From Hirudo medicinalis (taxonomy: Eukaryota > Annelida > Clitellata > Hirudinida > Hirudinidae): a DNA stretch of 15,891 nt. The position numbers and the translations under genes were made by a program. Shown piece after piece: positions 9,524 to 15,891 of the stretch. The DNA lies in assembly GCA_011800805.1 (NCBI GenBank), contig MPNW01000868.1, positions 1 through 15,891 on the forward strand. The letters are read 5' to 3'. Under the pieces are notes generated by a model. It was not told the origin of the DNA. It searched no databases and worked only from the letters and a program-made list of their open reading frames with translations. How positions within the stretch are numbered: the stretch's first letter is position 1; the number at the start of each line of letters is the position of its first letter.

Positions 9524-9529
9524 AATAAA
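9524..9529 (+). terminator. Poly(A) signal of the CYP2-like gene
   Basis: Canonical AATAAA, 253 bp after the stop codon, in an A-rich context. ATTAAA at 9500-9505 is a weaker upstream candidate. Confidence 0.45.
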
Positions 9530-10150
9530 TCCGTAGATGCTTCGTTTTTATTCTCAAGGAGATGCAAAAATGTGGCATTCCAAACCCAGGCTTCCAGTCT
9601 TAAGATTTTAAGTATGATGCCTCAACAGCTCTGGAGTTTATTTAGCAAGTAATTTGTCGACAACAACCAAACTTCCTACCCTAGTATAGCAATGCTTCTT
9701 GAATCGTTCGCAACTATAAAAGAACAAAACATACTACTTAGATTTCACTCTATTCAGCATTGTCCCACAGGGTTCCTCTAATTGCTCTAAATAAAATAAA
9801 TAGCAACGAAACAATATTAATACGTTGCACATTAATTGGTGCATGAAACAATACTGTGCCTCCAAACTGGGTCGAAGACCCCCATCGAATTTAATGGACT
9901 CAGTTTTTTAATAAAGTCGTGATTAGCAATGTCATCCAAAGTAAAAATGACTTCTAAATATCTCAACTGAATTGTCACACTGATCCACTGAAGCATGTGC
10001 AAATATATGTGAATAAGCAGAAAATCAAACATGATAGAGCAGAAAGTAGAAAAACTTGGATCTCCAATTCAAAAACATGGATCGGCTAAATAACTCCCGC
10101 ACGTCGAAAGGCACCGGAAAACCGAGCTATTTCCAGAAGTTTTGTTCGAG
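9530..10150. other. Convergent intergenic region and presumed rhodanese 3' UTR
   Basis: It lies between the poly(A) signal of the + strand P450 and the stop codon of the - strand rhodanese. The 66-codon minus frame at 9832-10032 has no domain and probably falls in, or just beyond, the rhodanese 3' UTR. No other structure was noted. Confidence 0.5.
9907..9912 (-). terminator. Possible poly(A) signal of the rhodanese gene
   Basis: ATTAAA on the minus strand, about 240 nt downstream of the stop at 10151-10153. It is a variant hexamer, with a second copy at 9890-9895. No canonical AATAAA is nearer. Confidence 0.3.
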
Positions 10151-11463
10151 TCACTTCTCCTCGGGCTTTGACAGAACATCCTCTGGGTGCTTTTCCCCCC
10201 AAGCCAACCAACTGCCTACGAAGTTCTCAACACTGAAATAAGTACAATAGAAAATTTAAAGAAATATCGAGATATCCACCATTTAGGCCATTTGCAAAGA
10301 CTTCTGTCACACTTATCCCTTGGATTTCAAATCAATTATAGCTGTGGAAACATTCCTAGCGCACAAAACGACCAACGACGTCGCACTGCACCAAGACATT
10401 AGAACGACCGTTAGGATTTAGCACCAATCAAAACCTAAAAGAGAACACAATCCATCGTGTTCACCATATTCCAACATCCACATTGTGTTTTCAATCCAAA
10501 ATTCTACCGTCAAACATCACCAAGCAACTAACTCAGTGTAATCATTCTTGAAGAGAATTTCAGAGGCAGTTGTCGACCTCTTTCCTTTTCTGCAGTAAAC
10601 GACAATTTTGTCCGATTTCGAGGGCTTCGGGAAGCCATACTTTCGCTCGAAAGTAAATCCGTCCAGTTTCAAGGCTGCTTCCAGATCATCGACTGTAAAT
10701 ATGTTAAGTCAGATTATATAAACAAATTGCCAACTTTTATTACGATAAGTTTTAAATCTGATTTGGAATAAATGTTAAGTTCGTATAGATATAAGTTACA
10801 AGTTGATTTTAATTGAAATTGATTGACTGTGTTAACTCTAAGTTAATCCTAAGTTAATCCTAAGTCATCTCATGACACTAAGGTCCGAAATGTAACATCC
10901 ACTACACTATTTCATGGCCATAATTTAATAGATCTCATAACAAACAATTGTCACCAGAAACATTCATTAGACTGTGCAGTTAGTCTGCTCAATTGAAGTG
11001 ATTAATTGTTAAGTGCAGAATTGTCTCTAATAAGAACTCAGAAAGGTGTTGACATTTCAAAGCAATTAAAAACAAAGTGTGAAACGACCATTTAAGTTCA
11101 CTGAAGTTGGGATGTTGCCCTCAACTTTAAACTCCTCAGGGCTCCTCACATCCATCAAAATGAGTTTTCTGCTTCTAACAATCTTCTCCACATCTTTTAT
11201 GTCAACCACCGGGGCTTCTAAAACAAAAAAGTTCCTTCATAACTTCGCAATCCAAAAGATAACCGATAACATCAATTCGTCCGTCGATTACGACCTTTAT
11301 CTCCAGAACTAAACAATCTGCTGCTGCATTGGAGAGATGAAATTTTATTCAACCTGTGAATGTTTTGTGACTTGATATCAAAACACAATGCACGATTTTT
11401 TACGGAAGAAATATTCCTTCCAAAAACAAGGGACTGCCTAACGAGCCCTCTAAAAGCTAGCAT
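10151..11463 (-). CDS. Mitochondrial single-domain rhodanese (thiosulfate sulfurtransferase), 4 exons
   Basis: Exons in transcript order are 11463-11295, 11217-11089, 10692-10533 and 10232-10151. The coding length is 540 nt, giving 179 aa. Intron phases 1, 1 and 2 match at every junction and all introns are GT-AG. Rhodaneses transfer sulfane sulfur to thiophilic acceptors through a cysteine persulfide. Seen: N-terminal Arg-rich, acid-poor leader (1-51) ending RLFSS, a classic mitochondrial processing site; VVDIKDVEKI, then DVRSPEEF (79-86) and GNIPTSVNL (91-98); KYGFPKPSKSDKIVVYC with catalytic Cys133 in CRKGKRS, the six-residue active loop of single-domain enzymes; C-terminal ENFVGSWLAW followed by a charged tail. 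Length and order fit the TSTD/HSP67B2-like family. The start is the first in-frame ATG (G at -3); the frame remains open further upstream but only to GTG. The donors of introns 1 and 2 (GTCGTA, GTCGTT) are weak. It is convergent with the CYP2-like gene and divergent from the mitochondrial P450. Confidence 0.9.
10838..10868. repeat. 11-bp tandem repeat in rhodanese intron 2
   Basis: CTAAGTTAATC occurs twice in tandem, followed by a partial third copy (CTAAGTCATC). A related sequence, CAAGTTAATCTTAAGTC, lies at 12720-12736 in the divergent promoter region. Confidence 0.6.
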
Positions 11464-12965
11464 TTCGATGTCTCCGATAAAGTTCACCGGGCAGGAAAAT
11501 CACAAAAAAGTTCTAAAATTTGAACTTTGACCAAGACAGCAAATATCATCTTATCGACTTTATGATACAGTTCACTGTTTATTTAATATTTAATAAATTG
11601 GTTTTCTATAAATTAATTATTTAATTGAATTTTTCACATAAAAATATCAGTAAGATTGGAGAGCTCTCGACAAACATCTTGGCAACCTCCACAACTACAC
11701 AGATCAGAATTTGATATTTCAATACTCGTTCATTTTCTCCTTTGAACATATTTACTTTGAAATATGTTTTATTGAGATTATGACGTACGTTTTATGTTAC
11801 TTTGAACAGTATCCCATTAAGGTCAAATTATGAAAAATCAATGACGACATTATTTTGGTCGACAAGTGTTGTTTGAAAATTTGATCCTATAAATGCAACT
11901 TTCAAACATGTAATGTAAACACTTATTTATCTTAAAATCTTTGGTTAGTGCAACCTCTTCCAAAGAATTCAACGTGCTGAAACCTGCAAGAAGCGACAGA
12001 TAATTGAGTACATACATCATTTTAGAAACTAAACGTTGTAGTAGTTGTGTTTGTTAGTGGCTGGAACATCGCATTCCTTGTTTAAAAAAATCAGGAATTT
12101 GTCAATTAATTAATGTTTTCTCAACATCAAATATTTATTCTGATGAATAGAAAAACTTGCACTGAGTTGCAATCAAACCGTGTTACATTTACGGTGATTT
12201 AAAAAAAAAAAGGAGGCTAACAAATAAACTTGCTACATTTTTATGAAAATAAACATCACGAGTGAAGCACGTCCGAGCAGATTTTCCAATCAGCAATACG
12301 ACCAGACTGCTTGGACTGTTAAACGTTCAACATTTATTGCACTAACAATCTTGAAAGATTTATAAAGCCTAATCTAAATTTATATTTATCATAAAAAATA
12401 CTGAGACACAGACATGCCCGTTCAACTGAAGCCGAATTCAATAGTGCCAAGGCCTGCTTATTAACAAGCATTCGACGACACCTATTCACAGACAACTTTG
12501 TAAAAACTTAATAGTTCATCAACTAACTTTCTCTAATTAGACTCGCTTTAAATATAAAATATGTGTTTTTAATTTAACCGCTAACTTCTTTCATCGGTAA
12601 GTAAATTCGCTACACACATTGAATGAATGTCAGACCATCTTTAGGGTAGCATAAGTCCATCAATGGTCCTCAAGGCCATCTAAATTTATTCGTAAACATT
12701 ACGTTAAGATAGCAGTATTTCAAGTTAATCTTAAGTCTCGTGCTTAAATTATTATCAGGGCGCAGTTGTAAGGCATGGTTCTAAGCATGAGTGTTCTCTG
12801 TCATCACTTTCCGACCTTTCACGAATGCTAGTTCTGAATTTGTGGAGAACCAAATTCACTCTTTCAGGAACAGGGGTTCAAACAATCTCAGCTCTGAACT
12901 ATGAATAACAGCCAATAGGAGTATACCTCATTATGTAGTCAGTAAAGTTACAGTTACAAATTAAC
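11464..12965. promoter_or_regulatory. Divergent intergenic region between rhodanese and mitochondrial P450
   Basis: About 1.5 kb separates the two start codons, transcribed away from each other, so both promoters should lie here. The sequence is AT-rich, with many TTAAT/ATTTAAT runs. I see no clear TATA box at a suitable distance from either start and no coding exon. Confidence 0.4.
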
Positions 12966-13001
12966 ATGAAGCTGTTAACTCGAGACCGAAGATGTATTTG
13001 A
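12966..13001 (+). other. Overlapping upstream ORF (11 codons plus stop)
   Basis: ATG at 12966 opens a short frame ending in TGA at 12999-13001. It overlaps the P450 start codon (12992) in another frame. If the transcript includes it, it would reduce initiation at the main ATG. Whether the start site lies upstream of 12966 is unknown. Confidence 0.3.
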
Positions 13002-15809
13002 GAAGGTTGAGAGTTGTTTGTCAACAAGGAAGACTGTCAACAGTTGTTTGTCAACAAGGAAGACAGTCAACAGTTGTTTGTCAACAGACCTTTCGCGTAA
13101 GTACCAGCCTAATTTATCAATTAATTCGATCGTTTGCAAACTTATAGCAATAATGAATTATGATTTATTTAAATGAGTAATTTTGAAAAATAATTATGAT
13201 TTAGTTATCCTAAATCAGATTGCTTAAGGCTACAAATGGGTTAAACATGCTTATTATTAATGTTTGTATTTTATTAACTTATCGTCAAGTTTTCAAATTA
13301 CTTAAATCAGTGTCATCAGGCATTCTTTGCCACCTCAGTCGAGTCCATCAATAGAAATTCCAGTAGTGCTTCCCCTGTTCGGCACTTCAAGGAAATACCA
13401 GGACCCAAAGGCCTGCCCGTGCTGGGGACTTACCTCGATTATGTCAAACCGGGTGGATTCAGGCTCAACAAGTTGTTTGAGGTATTTTGCGAAAAGGATT
13501 TTGAAATGTTCAATAAATATATTTTGTTTAATTTATTAAATATACAGGTTTAATAAATCAGTTAATTAGTTTTAATACATTCATATAAGACAATAATTTA
13601 ATGCTATTGTTGCTACTAAAAAAAAATTTACAAACATAATAATAATAATCACAACGACCACAATTATTAGAATAAAAAACATTTATCATGCACTGAAAGG
13701 CACTGCATCAGAGAAGCAGAGAATATGGTCCAATCTTCAAGGAGAACATCGGCGGACAAGTCGTAGTCGTCATTTCGGACATCGATGAATATTTGAAGAT
13801 CATCAGAGTTGATGGGAAGTTCCCGGTCAGAGAAAAACTTTATCCAGCTTGGTATTACATGAAAGTCAAAGGGAGGAAGCAGAGCATAGTCAACAGGTAT
13901 TGTGACTTTTCTCGGGATAATTTTTATTGTTATCACAATAAGATTAACTATAGGTTCATCAATTTGTTCGTTCAACGAAAAACATATACTTATAAGAGGT
14001 TCTGAGAGGATATTTTAAAGAAATAACGAAATAATTTAGAATATGTTGATGCCTGAGAAATGCTAACCATTGCTAAGAAAATCAATATGTTTAAACCAAC
14101 GAGCAGTAGTGGACATGAATGGTGGGAACAGAGACAGTTCGTCAGTCCAAATCTCATGAAACCGTTGGAAATCTTGAAACACCTCGAGAACGTGGACAAA
14201 GTTGTCTCAAATTATTTGGAACGTCTTCCGACCGGCTTCAAATCCAAGGACGGTCCAATAATGTCCGATGACGGAGACTTTGTGCGATCTGATCTCAAGA
14301 AGACTCTCTTCCTCTGGTCTCTGGAATGTAAGGATTGGCAGGCTAAATTTCTAAAATTAAATGAGGAAAGCGACTAATTGTGCCTTAATAATTTATTTAA
14401 TAATAATAATAATAATAATAGTTCATTTATATGGCGCCGTATGCATAGAGTCAGAGGAACCTTGGTTCTCGATTTACTGCTATCCTGAATAGATGACGCT
14501 TGAAGACTTCCAGCATGGGTTGAGATCGAATGATATTTATACGCTATAATTTGAATCCATTGTTGTGGATGATTTGTGTAATAATGATAATAATTTTCAA
14601 AAATAAACCGCCCCTGAAGCAAAGCGAATAAATAAACCAAAATTAATTTGAGCAATGCAACTGTCAAATAAATTCAGAATTCTCTCTAGCTGTGGGCACG
14701 GTACTCTTCGGCACAAGACTTGGTTGCTTGGAAGAGAAGCCTTCACATCTTGCAGAAAAGTTCATCAAGTTCTTAGTAGGAACTTTCGAGGGGATGCAAT
14801 TACTCATGTTCAGTTTTCCTTTTTACCAATTCTATCCAACCAAAACATGGAGAGAATTTGAAAAGAATTACACCGGTCTTCTGGATACCGGGATGGAAAT
14901 CCTGGAGCAGGTGAAATTAGTGGTATTCATTGAAGCAGATTATTATTTTAAAATTATTTCAAATTGTTTAAAATCAATCTCCAAATAATTATATTTAAAC
15001 ATTATCAATGTATTATTATCTTTCAAATTTCCATGTTTATTGTAGAATCGACCAAACACGTTATCAGATTCACCAGACCTCATGGCTTACTTTGTCTCCA
15101 AAACGTCTGACACCGAACTAATCAACCACTTCTGCATTGACATATTGAATGGATCTGTTGAAACGGTTAATTACTTAACAAAGACAATGTTTTAACAAAC
15201 AATAGCAACAACCTTTGCTTTGTATCTTAGACGTCCTATGCAGTTTTATGGAACTTGTATTGTCTCAGTAGACACGAGAGGGTGCAGGAAGCATTACACC
15301 AAGAAGCATTACAACTTCTTCCGAATGTTGACGATAAAGTAACAGAAGATGTTCTGAACAATGCCAAATATGTCAAGGCTTGCGTCAAAGAAACATTCAG
15401 GTGAGTTCGAAAGTTTTATTGATTGCTTTTGTTGGGTAAAACATAATTTGAAATGTTAGGAAGTTGTTGTCGAGTTTTAGGGACTTAAGACTTTAATCTT
15501 CCAGATTGTATCCGTTGGCATTCACCGCAAGCAGAATCATATCCACCAATGTTGAAGTTTGTGGCTACGAAATACCAGCAGAGGTAGTTTGAATTCATAC
15601 TTGAAATTTCCTGATGCACATCGAAAACATCCTCAAACATTTACAGACCAATTGCTGGGGCAATGTCTACAGCATGGGACTTGATGGAAAATACTTTCCA
15701 GACTATGACGTCTACCGGCCAGAACGCTGGGCCAGAGTGAATCAGAGCAGTCCTGCCTTCAATACTTTGGCCGCTCTACCTTTTGGACATGGTCCAAGGA
15801 TGTGCATAG
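12992..15809 (+). CDS. Mitochondrial-clan cytochrome P450, 9 exons visible, 3' end outside window
   Basis: Exons: 12992-13096, 13320-13481, 13700-13896, 14107-14327, 14690-14910, 15046-15165, 15231-15400, 15505-15583, 15647-15809. Intron phases 0,0,2,1,0,0,2,0 join in frame and all introns are GT-AG. The 480 residues seen form an inner-membrane, matrix-side monooxygenase expected to use adrenodoxin; the substrate is unknown. Motifs: Arg-rich presequence (1-35), then AFFATS; hinge IPGPKGLPVLG; EYGPIFKENIG; FPVRE; helix C WWEQR (W160, R164); helix I GSVETTS (338-344), split by intron 6, with Ser where Gly is usual; K-helix ETFR (396-399), split by intron 7; RPERW (449-453); heme loop FGHGPRMCIG with ligand Cys478. 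FGHGPRMCIG, IPGPKGLP and RPERW are mitochondrial-clan signatures. Reading on past 15809 gives TAG at 15839, too early; GTAAAT at 15810 is a donor, so the last exon (roughly 50-65 residues) lies off the right edge. Exon 2 could instead start at 13311 (adds Cys-His-Gln). Confidence 0.93.
13013..13087 (+). repeat. 30-bp in-frame tandem repeat in presequence exon
   Basis: Unit 1 (13013-13042) and unit 2 (13043-13072) differ at one base in 30 (CTG versus CAG codon). A third, half unit follows (13073-13087). Encoded units are VVCQQGRLST, VVCQQGRQST and VVCQQ. The 30-bp period keeps the frame, and each full unit adds one Arg to an acid-free leader, which suits a mitochondrial targeting signal. Confidence 0.9.
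14399..14420. repeat. (AAT)n microsatellite in P450 intron 4
   Basis: Seven AAT triplets lie in the longest intron (14328-14689, 362 bp). They are followed by GTTCATTTATATGGCGCC. A triplet run next to a TTTATATNGCGCC motif recalls dispersed repeats of aquatic animals, but no boundaries are visible. Confidence 0.7.
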
Positions 15810-15815
15810 GTAAAT
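15810..15815 (+). other. Splice donor after the heme cysteine codon
   Basis: ATAG|GTAAAT interrupts the Gly codon of the CIG motif in phase 1. The sequence after it encodes only ten residues before a stop and lacks the usual helix L. It is therefore read as intron 9, whose acceptor is beyond the window. Confidence 0.75.
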
Positions 15816-15891
15816 CGGTCACTGCTAATCTTGTTGAGTAGAACAACAAGTCATTTTATAATAAAGAGGTTGTCACAAGTGACAAGGTGCA

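Noticed and set aside
9832..10032. 66-codon minus-strand ORF
   Set aside because: It lies downstream of the rhodanese stop on the same strand, probably in the 3' UTR. No family match.
10187..10402. Plus-strand ORFs at 10056-10402 and 11079-11312
   Set aside because: They are antisense shadows of rhodanese exons and introns.
14060..14106. Start of an ORF at ATG 14060 upstream of P450 exon 4
   Set aside because: This is intron 3 sequence. The exon begins after the CAG at 14104-14106, where the phase matches exon 3 and restores the P450 alignment.
14374..14667. 97-codon minus-strand ORF
   Set aside because: It lies inside intron 4 of the P450 and includes the translated AAT microsatellite.

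Overview
The window is nuclear DNA from an invertebrate animal. The evidence is short GT-AG introns, mitochondrial-type and microsomal cytochrome P450s, a mitochondrially targeted rhodanese, and very abundant GAT/AAC trinucleotide microsatellites in AT-rich sequence. A lophotrochozoan such as an annelid or mollusc would fit, but the sequence alone does not settle this.

Layout. Positions 1-3400 are dominated by simple sequence: GAT/GAC, ATC/GTC, AAC, GTT and CTGT tracts, a 56-bp minisatellite, and a pair of degenerate Helitron-like repeats. No gene could be supported there. Positions 3400-7580 are mostly featureless and AT-rich, with one GC-rich self-complementary patch (about 4795-4955) and a few unconvincing ORFs.

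Three genes occupy the right half. (1) An intronless microsomal P450 of CYP2-clan type lies on + (7715-9271), with a TATA box at 7582 and a poly(A) signal at 9524. (2) A four-exon rhodanese-domain gene lies on - (11463 down to 10151). It is invisible to simple ORF calling but was rebuilt from phase-matched splice sites: 179 aa, mitochondrial presequence, catalytic loop CRKGKRS. (3) A multi-exon mitochondrial-clan P450 lies on + from 12992. Nine exons are visible, reaching the heme cysteine, and the gene runs off the right edge. Its first exon encodes a presequence built from an in-frame 30-bp tandem repeat.

The CYP2-like gene and the rhodanese converge. The rhodanese and the mitochondrial P450 diverge from a shared region of about 1.5 kb, and both products appear to go to mitochondria. 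A functional link between them is only an inference. No mobile-element ORF, CRISPR array or RNA gene could be supported.
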